From: Desulfurococcaceae archaeon
Lineage (GTDB): Archaea; Thermoproteota; Thermoprotei_A; Sulfolobales; Desulfurococcaceae
Direction of reading: 5' to 3'
NCBI GenBank assembly: GCA_020832865.1
Contig: JAJHRJ010000010.1
Location: 1-10,542, forward strand
DNA length: 10,542 nt
A program made the position numbers and the translations under genes. Positions 1 to 6,278 of the stretch are shown here, in pieces (positions within the stretch are counted from its first letter, which is position 1; each line of letters opens with the position of its first letter). Below the pieces are notes generated by a model that worked only from the letters and a program-made list of their open reading frames with translations, did no database searches and had not been told where the DNA came from.

Positions 1-138
1 CTTAGTCTCAATAACTCGTGGTTTACCAACGCTAAGCACTTTAACCCTTACAGTTACGTTTTCCATTCCAGGACGGAGTTCAAGGATGCTTACTGAGCTC
101 GATGTTCCCGTTGATTCCCTACTCTGACCTAAACCCAT
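1..138 (-). CDS. ssb: Crenarchaeal-type single-stranded DNA-binding protein, N-terminal part
   Basis: Reading the minus strand from an ATG at 138-136 gives 46 open codons that run off the left edge of the window, so the C-terminal part is missing. Residues 18-46 (ILELRPGMENVTVRVKVLSV followed by GKPRVIETK) match the start of the OB fold of Sulfolobus-type SSB, which begins with a similar LKPNME-NVTVRVLEA stretch. That family coats single-stranded DNA in replication and repair. The first 17 residues are an extra Ser/Thr/Gly-rich tail, probably disordered. The frame stays open upstream to about base 201, and a TTG at 150 is an alternative start. A TATA box at 190-197 gives the gene its own promoter. 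The family call is by recognition; the start is less certain. Confidence 0.8.
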   Translation of the reverse strand, partial: MGLGQSRESTGTSSSVSILELRPGMENVTVRVKVLSVGKPRVIETK

Positions 139-189
139 ATTTCGACTCAACTCGAATTTACCTGGTCGTAGGGAGTAGTGATTGAAGGG

Positions 190-197
190 TTTATATA
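190..197 (-). promoter_or_regulatory. TATA box of the ssb gene
   Basis: On the minus strand this reads TATATAAA, close to the archaeal TATA consensus. Its centre is about 55 bases before the ATG at 138. With the usual 25-27 base offset, transcription would start near 168 and leave a leader of about 30 bases. It lies in the short gap between ssb and the upstream DUF123 gene, so ssb need not depend on read-through. Confidence 0.6.
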
Positions 198-203
198 CTT
201 AAC

Positions 204-217
204 TGTTCACGTGAACA
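204..217. promoter_or_regulatory. 14-bp perfect palindrome upstream of the ssb TATA box
   Basis: TGTTCACGTGAACA is its own reverse complement across all 14 bases. It lies 6 bases upstream (in ssb orientation) of the TATA box at 190-197, and 7 bases past the stop codon of the DUF123 gene. A perfect dyad just outside the TATA/BRE region is a typical place for a dimeric transcription factor. The palindrome is seen directly; its function is inferred. Confidence 0.45.
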
Positions 218-224
218 CTCGCAA

Positions 225-668
225 TTAGAGCTCAGCATAGACTAGGTCAATAAGGCACTCTACTTTTTCGAGGAGAGAGTATAGGTATACTGAGCACTCA
301 GCAATATCACTATTACATCTGTAAAGGTGAGAGTAGTCGAATCTCTTATCACTACAGCCAAACTTAGCGACCCCACTAAGTCTGTGTCTAAGTGCACGAG
401 ACACTTCCACCTCGCAGTCACAGCTTGCAGCCTTTACTAAAAGTACTCCGTGAACTCTGCATTTAGGGCAAGCTAAGAGTTTATCAATATGCCACCAAGC
501 TTTCTTCTCTCGTGCTAAGTGTCTAGTAATGCGTGCTAAGGCTCCTCCAAGTCCCCGAGCTGAGCCTATATAGAAGTATACACCGGGCTTGAGCTCTACT
601 CTCCTACTAGCAACTACTATACTGCAGGGTTCGTGTAGCTCTAGTATTAGTATATAGCAGTTCCACAC
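225..668 (-). CDS. DUF123 (GIY-YIG-like) protein
   Basis: A 147-residue protein that matches the DUF123 family, a GIY-YIG-related domain found in many archaea alone or fused to endonuclease III. Characteristic parts are GVYFYIGSARG at residues 28-38, the Arg/His-rich segment RITRHLAREKKAWWHIDKLL at 46-65, and the C-terminal GCSDKRFDYSHLYRC at 104-118. Cysteines near 67, 70, 83 and 85 could bind metal. The biochemical role of the family is not settled; a nuclease or nucleic-acid binding role is inferred from the fold. The GTG at 668 is the first usable start, since the upstream ATG at 686 meets a stop after four codons. The palindromic TATA box at 689-700 is centred about 26 bases before it, which fits a leaderless transcript. 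Confidence 0.85.
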   Translation of the reverse strand: MWNCYILILELHEPCSIVVASRRVELKPGVYFYIGSARGLGGALARITRHLAREKKAWWHIDKLLACPKCRVHGVLLVKAASCDCEVEVSRALRHRLSGVAKFGCSDKRFDYSHLYRCNSDIAECSVYLYSLLEKVECLIDLVYAEL

Positions 669-688
669 AGGTTAATCACGCGTCATGA

Positions 689-700
689 TAAATATATTTA
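689..700. promoter_or_regulatory. Palindromic TATA box shared by two divergent genes
   Basis: TAAATATATTTA is a perfect 12-bp palindrome in the 50-bp gap between the GTG start at 668 (minus) and the ATG start at 719 (plus). Its centre is about 26 bases from one start and about 24 from the other, which is the usual TATA-to-TSS distance in archaea in both directions. Neither gene has a clear Shine-Dalgarno site in the gap, so both would be leaderless. A second AT-rich stretch at 702-713 could act instead for the plus strand, but it is too close to 719. Confidence 0.6.
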
Positions 701-718
701 GGTATAATATATTCACTA

Positions 719-1921
719 ATGGTGAGCTCACATACTAATAACACGGTAAAACAGGGAGTTTATAGGTGCTTATTCTTGCAGTTAGACGATGGTAAAATAG
801 TAGCTTTAATTAAGAGGTTTAAGGAAGAGCTTGAAAAGCCCTTTATTGGTAGAGAAGAGGAGTCACTTGTAATAACACTAGCTGTAGTAACAGCTGAGCA
901 CGCTATACTTATCGGTGAACCCGGAACAGCAAAGTCTGCTATGGCTAGGAGAGCAGCTGACCTCATTAAGGCGAAGTTCTTCAAGTACTTGTTAACCAGG
1001 TATACTGATCCAGACGAGTTATTTGGCCCACTAGACATAGCCGCGCTGAGAGAGGGGAGGTACATTAGAGTAACTAGTAATAAGCTACCAGAGGCTGAAA
1101 TAGCCTTTCTCGACGAAATATTTAATGCTAGCTCAGCAATACTAAACACGCTTCTCACGTTAATGAATGAGAGAATCATATATGATGGTTATAGAGAAAT
1201 CCAGGTACCACTGTGGACACTAATATCTGCTAGTAACAGTGTTCCAGATGAACCAGAGTATCGTGCCCTGTACGACAGGTTCTTATTGAGGCAATTTGTA
1301 AAGCCAGTTAGCGAAGACAAGTGGGAGGCGTTACTAGAAGCCGCGTGGAGAATTGAGAGAGAGGGTTATAGAGCTCCTGAGCCCGTGTTCTCTATGCATG
1401 ATCTCAAGGAGATACACACAGCTATATTTAGCGTTGACTTGTCGAGTATTAAACCTAAACTCGTAAAGCTCTACGCGGCTATAGAGGATCAGGGTGTACA
1501 CATATCAGACAGGAGAAAGGGTAAAGCGCTAAAGGTAATAGCTGCACACAGCCTACTACATGGTAGGACGAGGGCTATTGAAGAGGACTTATTAGTATTA
1601 AAATACGTGGCTCCGCAGACGCTTGAAGAAGCTGAGAAGACTTATATTGTCCTCCTCGAGGAGGCTAATTTAAGAGAGCGCGTTCTAGAGGAGATCGCGG
1701 AAGTAGAGAGCAATATTGCGGAGGTTAAAGGGCTTCTCGCGCGGAGAACAGATCTAGACCCTAGGCTAGTAGAGTATATGAGGGGGCTTGAGAGAGCTAG
1801 AGATAAGTTGAAGAGACTATTAAACACAAGTCTCGATGATAGTGTTAAGAGGAGAGCACTAGAAGTGCTAGTTGAAGTCGAGGAGACAATAGAAGCTATT
1901 AAGAGGAGGCTTATTCTGTGA
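719..1921 (+). CDS. MoxR/RavA-type AAA+ ATPase
   Basis: A 400-residue AAA+ ATPase of the MoxR class, closest by eye to the RavA branch. It shows Walker A GEPGTAKS at residues 66-73, the LFGPLDIAALREGRYIRVTS block at 101-120, LPEAEIAFLDEIF with Walker B at 123-135, NTLLTLMNER at 143-152, sensor 1 SASN at 170-173, and ALYDRFLLR with the probable arginine finger R187. A charged, probably coiled-coil C-terminal arm covers about 310-400. Such ATPases form hexamers and act as chaperones that load cofactors or remodel complexes with a VWA partner, which here is encoded by the next gene. E. coli RavA is about 100 residues longer. The ATG at 719 fits the TATA box at 689-700. The first 20 or so residues look poorly conserved, and a TTG at 776 is an alternative start. 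Confidence 0.92.
   Translation: MVSSHTNNTVKQGVYRCLFLQLDDGKIVALIKRFKEELEKPFIGREEESLVITLAVVTAEHAILIGEPGTAKSAMARRAADLIKAKFFKYLLTRYTDPDELFGPLDIAALREGRYIRVTSNKLPEAEIAFLDEIFNASSAILNTLLTLMNERIIYDGYREIQVPLWTLISASNSVPDEPEYRALYDRFLLRQFVKPVSEDKWEALLEAAWRIEREGYRAPEPVFSMHDLKEIHTAIFSVDLSSIKPKLVKLYAAIEDQGVHISDRRKGKALKVIAAHSLLHGRTRAIEEDLLVLKYVAPQTLEEAEKTYIVLLEEANLRERVLEEIAEVESNIAEVKGLLARRTDLDPRLVEYMRGLERARDKLKRLLNTSLDDSVKRRALEVLVEVEETIEAIKRRLIL
1903..1909 (+). promoter_or_regulatory. Shine-Dalgarno site of the VWA gene, inside the ATPase gene
   Basis: GAGGAGG lies 8 bases before the GTG at 1918 and within the last codons of the ATPase gene. It supports this GTG as the start and suggests translational coupling through the GTGA overlap of start and stop. 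Confidence 0.6.
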
Positions 1922-3174
1922 ACACGCGTGGTGTTTTAAGAGGAGTAGATTATTCAAGCCCCTTAACGCGATATAGAGCATTCAGGGTTAAGAGACTAGC
2001 TGAGATACTGTGTGATGGAAGTTTAAAACTAGATGACGTTGTTCTCGCTGACACTTACTACTCTTTATACCTCCCAGCACCAGTTGTAGACGAGAATGCT
2101 CTCAATGAGGTCTCTAGGCTCATAGTAGAGACTGTTCTCAGCTCAAGTAGTGGCCAGAAAATAAGAGCTAAAACTATTCTTGATCCTCTTTTAAGCACTA
2201 TTGGTGCAGCTATTCTGCTCTCAGAGTACTCGAGGAACTTAACATTAGCATCTAGGTCTGGGGAGAGAGGCATTACTACTAGTGATAGGTTACGTAGCAC
2301 TATTGAGAAGGCTATTGAGTCAACTAGTAGAGAGATCGAGAAAGTGAAAAGTGTTAAGATGGTTATTGAGGGCTTAGAGCCTGGTACTTTAAGTATTTTC
2401 TCGACAGAGGATTATGGACTTGACCTTATAAGACTAGCGCGTAATGCTGATGTAACAGCTATACTTAGAGTGCTGAGAGGGGTTTCAGCAGAGGATTTGG
2501 GGTTGCACAGAGACTACATTGTCTCTAAGAGAGGTGAGAAAATGGGATTTGAGCTAGGATTTGACTTAGAGAGGCTTGCGCCTAGGAGCTTAGCATATCC
2601 AGATGACTTATTCTACACGAGGCTTGCTCAGCGAAGATTACTATTATACACTAAAATGGCTAAGCGCAAGCCAGGAGGAGTTTATGTTTTAGTTGATAAG
2701 AGTGGGAGTATGAGTGGTGAGAAAATGACGTGGGCTAAAGCGGTAACTCTCGCGCTCTACATGAAAACGCTGAGATCACGCCGTGAGTTTAGCGTTAGGT
2801 TTTTTGATAGTCACCCCTATAGTCTGCACAGCGTGGGGAGAAAGCCGCGGAGTAGTGAAGTAGTAGCTCTCTTTGAGTATATTGCAAGAGTTAAGAGCAG
2901 TGGTGGAACAGACATTACTAGAGCACTACTGACAATTCTACAGGATATTAGTGCGAAGAGTACAGAGCACAATACTGTGATCCTCATAACAGACGGTATA
3001 GATAGAGTTGTCGAAAAACCAGTTAAATTAATGCTAAATAAGACTAAGACTAAGCTAATAGTGGTAATGGTTATGGGGGAAAATAAGAGCCTAGAGAAGC
3101 TCGCTGATAGCTATTTAAAAGTAGTTAAACTCAACCGTGACGAGATGTTAAAAGTAGTGAGAGCAGTCTCTTAA
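1918..3174 (+). CDS. VWA-domain protein, ViaA/CoxE-like partner of the MoxR ATPase
   Basis: A 418-residue protein with a helical N-terminal half and a C-terminal von Willebrand A domain from about residue 254. The metal-ion-dependent adhesion site looks intact: DKSGS at 260-264, the threonine of GGTDIT at 331, and the aspartate of ITDG at 359. This layout is that of ViaA and CoxE, which pair with RavA- and CoxD-type ATPases. The GTG start overlaps the TGA stop of the ATPase gene by four bases (GTGA), so the two are translationally coupled and probably made in fixed ratio. In the cox system of CO dehydrogenase, such a pair finishes the molybdenum active site. In E. coli, RavA-ViaA acts on respiratory complexes. 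The target here cannot be read from the sequence. The gene ends 4 bases from a convergent gene. Confidence 0.88.
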   Translation: MNTRGVLRGVDYSSPLTRYRAFRVKRLAEILCDGSLKLDDVVLADTYYSLYLPAPVVDENALNEVSRLIVETVLSSSSGQKIRAKTILDPLLSTIGAAILLSEYSRNLTLASRSGERGITTSDRLRSTIEKAIESTSREIEKVKSVKMVIEGLEPGTLSIFSTEDYGLDLIRLARNADVTAILRVLRGVSAEDLGLHRDYIVSKRGEKMGFELGFDLERLAPRSLAYPDDLFYTRLAQRRLLLYTKMAKRKPGGVYVLVDKSGSMSGEKMTWAKAVTLALYMKTLRSRREFSVRFFDSHPYSLHSVGRKPRSSEVVALFEYIARVKSSGGTDITRALLTILQDISAKSTEHNTVILITDGIDRVVEKPVKLMLNKTKTKLIVVMVMGENKSLEKLADSYLKVVKLNRDEMLKVVRAVS

Positions 3175-3178
3175 AGAG

Positions 3179-4024
3179 CTAAGTTGAAAGTAAACTGAGT
3201 GACTTAACAGGCTTATGGCACTTCCTCATCTCACAGATAACCTCAGCTACTATGCTCACAGCGATTTCCGCTGGAGTCTCAGACCCTATATCTAGTCCAG
3301 CGGGCATGTGTAATCTCCCCTTGTAATCCTCGAGGCTTATTCCCTCGGACTTGAGTTTCTCCAACATCCACTGAGCCCTCCTCTTACTACACAGTGCCCA
3401 TATGTGTCCTTTAAAGCCACGTGTTACTAAGTGTCTAAGAGCCTGGTAGTCTGTCTCAACTTCTCCATATGCTATAACAGCGATATCGCTCTCTGTGAAC
3501 TCTAGTTTACTTAGATTATCAGCGATTTCTCCTACTAGAATACTCTCAGCATATGGGTATCTCGCACTATTAGCTAAATCAGGGTTTCTATCAATAACAA
3601 CTACTCTAAAACCAAGTATACTAGCTAAGTCTCCCAGAGGCTTACCAACGTGCCCAGCACCAATTAAGATGAGCCTTGGTTTAGGGCTTATCACGTTAAT
3701 AAACACTTCTACTATTCCACCACACAGCATTTTTGTCTTAATAGCGTCTTCAGGGATATTCTCAGGTCTAAGAGCAAGCTTCACGCGTCTTGGCTTATTC
3801 TCGCTTAGAGCACTGAGAGCCTCTTTCACCAGTATATTCTCGAGTTCACCCCCACCAATTGTACCATACTTAGACCCTGTACTAGAGACAGCCATTAAAG
3901 CACCTATATCTCTAGGCCCACTACCTTCTTTACCAATAATTGTCAATAGAGCGACCCTATTACCCTTAGAGATTTCTCCTAAAACCCAGTTTAAGACGTC
4001 AACATCACTCATGAGTATCGCCAC
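3179..4024 (-). CDS. XdhC/CoxF-family molybdoenzyme maturation factor
   Basis: A protein of 281 residues with both XdhC domains. The N-terminal domain shows GSGPRDIGALMAV at 34-46, GTIGGGELE at 54-62 and MLCGG at 99-103. The C-terminal Rossmann domain shows LILIGAGHVGKPLGDLA at 118-134 with the following acidic residue D145, and LDIGSETPAEIAVSI at 244-258. XdhC proteins bind molybdenum cofactor and help sulfurate and insert it into xanthine dehydrogenase-type enzymes. The GTG at 4024 has GGAG 9 bases upstream. An ATG at 4012 (residue 5) is equally possible and would overlap the stop of the upstream gene as ATGAGTGA. It probably forms an operon with the 89-residue gene before it, and it converges with the MoxR/VWA operon. 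No molybdenum hydroxylase gene is in view. Confidence 0.92.
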   Translation of the reverse strand: MAILMSDVDVLNWVLGEISKGNRVALLTIIGKEGSGPRDIGALMAVSSTGSKYGTIGGGELENILVKEALSALSENKPRRVKLALRPENIPEDAIKTKMLCGGIVEVFINVISPKPRLILIGAGHVGKPLGDLASILGFRVVVIDRNPDLANSARYPYAESILVGEIADNLSKLEFTESDIAVIAYGEVETDYQALRHLVTRGFKGHIWALCSKRRAQWMLEKLKSEGISLEDYKGRLHMPAGLDIGSETPAEIAVSIVAEVICEMRKCHKPVKSLSLLST

Positions 4025-4274
4025 ATATTTCTACTCCAAAGACCCTCATTAATCTCTTAATGAGAGAGAGAACCTCCTCTGATAACGGCTTCTCAAACTT
4101 TATTGTTACAATTAGCCCCTCTGACCCAGTAACCGGTGATCCCTCGAAGTAGTAGCTAGGCTTATAGCCGTGAGTGAGGAGAATAGGGGTGATTTCATCT
4201 AAGAGGTATTTTAGCTCATTGTAGCTCATTGTCCCATACACTATAATAGAATCACACCTAAACTGGGCTTTCAA
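4005..4274 (-). CDS. Small protein of unknown function in the XdhC operon
   Basis: An 89-residue protein that I do not recognise. It has alternating hydrophobic strands and two helices (strand about 8-14, helix 18-35, strands 40-44 and 53-59, helix 62-77, strand 79-83), which could be a compact alpha/beta fold of ferredoxin-like type. There is no signal peptide, membrane helix or cysteine cluster. Its stop overlaps the start of the XdhC gene by 8 to 20 bases, so the two are surely co-transcribed and it may be an accessory subunit of the same pathway. The start is doubtful: TTG at 4274 has AAGGTG about 10 bases before it, while GTG at 4241 and ATG at 4229 are alternatives. Confidence 0.65.
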   Translation of the reverse strand: MKAQFRCDSIIVYGTMSYNELKYLLDEITPILLTHGYKPSYYFEGSPVTGSEGLIVTIKFEKPLSEEVLSLIKRLMRVFGVEICGDTHE

Positions 4275-4282
4275 GTAGCTAA

Positions 4283-4301
4283 AGCACCTTTAAATTGTGC
4301 T
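4283..4301. promoter_or_regulatory. Inverted repeat between divergent genes
   Basis: AGCAC (4283-4287) and GTGCT (4297-4301) are complementary arms around a 9-base AT-rich centre that contains TTTAAA. The repeat lies just before the start of the XdhC operon, in its promoter region, and 50 bases before the divergent THUMP gene. It could be an operator or the TATA region itself. Five-base arms can arise by chance. Confidence 0.3.
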
Positions 4302-4321
4302 ATTAGAATATACTTCAAGGG

Positions 4322-4330
4322 CTATTTAAG
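4322..4330 (+). promoter_or_regulatory. TATA box of the THUMP-protein gene
   Basis: CTATTTAAG is centred about 25 bases before the GTG at 4351. No convincing Shine-Dalgarno site lies at the right spacing, so a leaderless transcript that starts at or near the GTG fits best. Confidence 0.5.
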
Positions 4331-4350
4331 CGTGTTGAGGGTATTTACGC

Positions 4351-4872
4351 GTGAGTTTTAACATTATTATTACACATGAGCATGGAATAGATAACTACAG
4401 GTTTATTCTGAGTAGGATTAGACAAGCCGGTATAAACTATGTCCTAGTTGATAGAGCCCCATCTATTATACTACTAAGAGTAGAAAATCCATATGATTTT
4501 GTGAGAGCTCTGAGAGAGTACGCCAGTAACATACAGGTTTTATACAGAGTTATCCCTGTAGATGCTGTTGTGAATCCTTATGTTGAGGAGGTTGCTGATA
4601 AAGCCGCTGAGTTAGCTAATAGTAAAATACCACCAGAGAGTACTTTTAGAGTTACACTTCACGGAAGGCTATACTGGGCTGAAACGAGGCTACCAGCACA
4701 TACAATGGACGCTATTAGAGTCATAGCTGAGAAGATTAATAGGCCGGTTTCACTGAAAAAACCCGATTACGTAGTTTACATTAGGAGTATTAAGCTCTAT
4801 CACAGGCGAAGGTATGCGGCATTAACAGTTACAATTCCAGGTATGATTCTCTCAAAGTCCGGTAAACCATAG
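4351..4872 (+). CDS. THUMP-domain RNA-binding protein
   Basis: A 173-residue protein that resembles the archaeal stand-alone THUMP proteins (COG1818-like, related to the Tan1 tRNA acetylation adaptor). An N-terminal region of about 70 residues with alternating strands and helices precedes a THUMP-like part at about 80-165. The latter shows KIPPESTFRVTLHGR at 92-106, a helix at 117-130, the segment PDYVVYIRSIKLY at 138-150, and a final hydrophobic strand at 156-163. THUMP domains bind the acceptor end of tRNA and bring modification enzymes to it. No catalytic domain is present, so it probably acts as an adaptor. The assignment is by pattern and length. The GTG start agrees with the TATA box at 4322-4330. 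Confidence 0.75.
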   Translation: MSFNIIITHEHGIDNYRFILSRIRQAGINYVLVDRAPSIILLRVENPYDFVRALREYASNIQVLYRVIPVDAVVNPYVEEVADKAAELANSKIPPESTFRVTLHGRLYWAETRLPAHTMDAIRVIAEKINRPVSLKKPDYVVYIRSIKLYHRRRYAALTVTIPGMILSKSGKP

Positions 4873-4885
4873 TGTAATTACACTA
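4870..4885. terminator. 16-bp palindrome containing both convergent stop codons
   Basis: TAGTGTAATTACACTA is a perfect palindrome whose two ends are the TAG stop of the THUMP gene (4870-4872) and, on the other strand, the TAG stop of the nitroreductase gene (4885-4883). It could form a hairpin in either transcript or bind a dimeric protein. A bidirectional terminator role is inference, because archaeal termination mostly relies on T-rich tracts and none flanks this site. Confidence 0.35.
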
Positions 4886-5470
4886 GTGAATCTTACCTAC
4901 CGGGAACACGTAGAGGACTATGTACTCGTTTCCGAGGCCAATTATCCTCTTAATCTCCTCGTCGTGGAAAGCGCCCACGGCGACAGTACCCAGATTTAAA
5001 TCCGCGCAGGTGAGGTATATGTTTTGCCCTATGTGTCCAGCCTCCATGTAAATATACCTTAAGCCTCTCTCACCATACCAGCTTGTAGTCCTCTCATACA
5101 AGGCCACAATAACAATGTTCACGGGTGCGGTGTATACCCAGTCTTGGTTAAGACAGGCGTAGGAGAGCTCTTTAGAGTAATCCCCTTCTTTCAGTAGTAT
5201 TAGTGAGTGTTCATGCTCATTGTACTTGTAAATACCGGGTTTTAAGCCCTCAATATTCTTCACAAACACGTAGACTTCAACAGGATAAGTTGCACCAGCT
5301 GATGGTACTACGCGTCTACGAGAGTTGACTAAGCCGTAAGTAGCCCAGAGGAGCTGAGATAGCTCTTCTAGTTTAAGCGGAGACAACGTGTATTTTCTAC
5401 TGCTCTTCCTCTTCACTAGGAGCTTAGCGAGAGGCTTAGACTTATCTGGCTCTGGGAGCTTGATCTTCAT
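4883..5470 (-). CDS. SagB-type nitroreductase/oxidoreductase
   Basis: A 195-residue FMN-dependent oxidoreductase of the nitroreductase superfamily, SagB/ThcOx branch. Recognised parts are the FMN-phosphate contact RKSSRKY at 21-27, LSQLLWATYG at 37-46, PSAGATYPVEVYV at 56-68, LKPGIYKYNEHEHSL at 76-90, EAGHIGQNIYL at 143-153, and the end GTVAVGAF at 161-168 with YVFPVGK at 187-193. SagB proteins oxidise azolines in peptide toxins, but in archaea stand-alone members without a cyclodehydratase are common and their substrates unknown. No cyclodehydratase (YcaO) or precursor peptide gene is in view, so a peptide-modification role is not supported. The ATG at 5470 has GAGGGG 7 bases upstream, and the TATA-like box near 5512 would give a 16-base leader. 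Confidence 0.88.
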   Translation of the reverse strand: MKIKLPEPDKSKPLAKLLVKRKSSRKYTLSPLKLEELSQLLWATYGLVNSRRRVVPSAGATYPVEVYVFVKNIEGLKPGIYKYNEHEHSLILLKEGDYSKELSYACLNQDWVYTAPVNIVIVALYERTTSWYGERGLRYIYMEAGHIGQNIYLTCADLNLGTVAVGAFHDEEIKRIIGLGNEYIVLYVFPVGKIH

Positions 5471-5508
5471 TCTTAAGCCCCTCTTACTACTCTCTAAACC
5501 ATACCAGC

Positions 5509-5516
5509 ATATAAAG
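5509..5516. promoter_or_regulatory. TATA box region between divergent genes
   Basis: ATATAAAG on the plus strand reads CTTTATAT on the minus strand. Its centre is about 42 bases before the nitroreductase ATG, and about 38 bases before the TTG at 5551 in the other direction. It is the only good TATA element in the gap and could serve both genes, with leaders of about 13-16 bases. It also argues against the TTG at 5518 as a start, because transcription from this box would begin some 20 bases downstream of that codon. Confidence 0.45.
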
Positions 5517-5550
5517 CTTGAAGAATATTACTAGAACATGGGGCTGTAGC

Positions 5551-6216
5551 TTGAAACTACTGCTCTCCGACGTGCTTCCCCGCGAGCTAATCGACTTGTT
5601 AAGAAATTACGCTGAGGTAGTTAAGAATGCAGCGAGCGATTTCACACGTGCTATTACATTATTAAACGATATGCGCATAGGGGAGTCGAGGTCTCTTCTC
5701 GCAGATGTAATTAGGCTTCTAGATAAGAGTGGAGAGATTAAAACCAATATTGAAGAGGGTGTTGCTAATACTAGTACGGATCCGGGTTTTAAAGAGGAGG
5801 TTTTATTACTAATAAATATGTTAGACGAGATCGGTGATAGTATAAAGGAGACTGCGCGTGAGCTTACAATATTACCGTTCCTAGAGCTCCCTGAGAAGCT
5901 GAGAAAGGGGCTAATAGAGCTAGCGTACACAGCATCTAATAGTATATCTATACTAGCAGAGAGCTTTACGAGCTTTATACTAGGCGAGTACAGTAAGCTT
6001 GACGAGAACTTTAAAGAGGTAATTAAACTAGAGGAGAAGGCAGATGAACTACAGCTTAAGAACAGGGGGTTAATGCTGGATTTCAGCGATGCTATTAGAC
6101 CTTACGCTATGCAGCTCCTTGTTTACAGCCTGAGTGAAATGCTGGAAATTATAACAGACCTCGCGGCTAGAACAGCTAGTAGAATAAGGCTAATTGTTAA
6201 AGCATGGCTCAGCTAG
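5551..6216 (+). CDS. PhoU-like DUF47 protein
   Basis: A helical, charged protein of 221 residues of the DUF47/PhoU-like family, which forms long helical bundles that bind metals and usually acts with Pit-type phosphate transporters. The opening LLLSDVLPRELIDLLRNYAE, the central run of amphipathic helices, and the end motif KLEEKADELQLKNRGLMLDF near the last third are typical. The frame is open from a TTG at 5518, but that codon is only about 5 bases from the likely TATA box. The TTG at 5551 (GGGG 8 bases before it) starts closer to where the family begins, so I prefer it. No phosphate transporter gene is nearby; the next gene encodes a small membrane protein. Confidence 0.82.
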   Translation: MKLLLSDVLPRELIDLLRNYAEVVKNAASDFTRAITLLNDMRIGESRSLLADVIRLLDKSGEIKTNIEEGVANTSTDPGFKEEVLLLINMLDEIGDSIKETARELTILPFLELPEKLRKGLIELAYTASNSISILAESFTSFILGEYSKLDENFKEVIKLEEKADELQLKNRGLMLDFSDAIRPYAMQLLVYSLSEMLEIITDLAARTASRIRLIVKAWLS

Positions 6217-6230
6217 AGAAGTTCTAATGG

Positions 6231-6242
6231 GAAAAATTTATT
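6231..6242 (+). promoter_or_regulatory. Possible TATA box of the small membrane protein gene
   Basis: GAAAAATTTATT is centred about 42 bases before the ATG at 6279 and would give a leader of about 17 bases. That leader would hold GGTG at 6269-6272, a Shine-Dalgarno site 6 bases before the ATG. Read-through from the DUF47 gene, which ends only 62 bases before this gene, is also possible. Confidence 0.35.
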
Positions 6243-6278
6243 AACAAAAAACTCCATGTGCTATTTACGGTGTAGAAT

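Noticed and set aside
760..1179. Minus-strand frame of 139 codons
   Set aside because: It lies inside the conserved Walker A/B region of the AAA+ gene and has low-complexity Ser/Leu composition, so it is a shadow.
3495..4052. Plus-strand frame of 185 codons
   Set aside because: It is antisense to the well-supported XdhC gene, is rich in Ser and Leu as expected of a shadow frame, and resembles no family.
4883..5470. SagB-type enzyme as part of a peptide natural-product cluster
   Set aside because: There is no YcaO cyclodehydratase, precursor peptide or exporter in the neighbourhood, and stand-alone SagB-like proteins are common in archaea.
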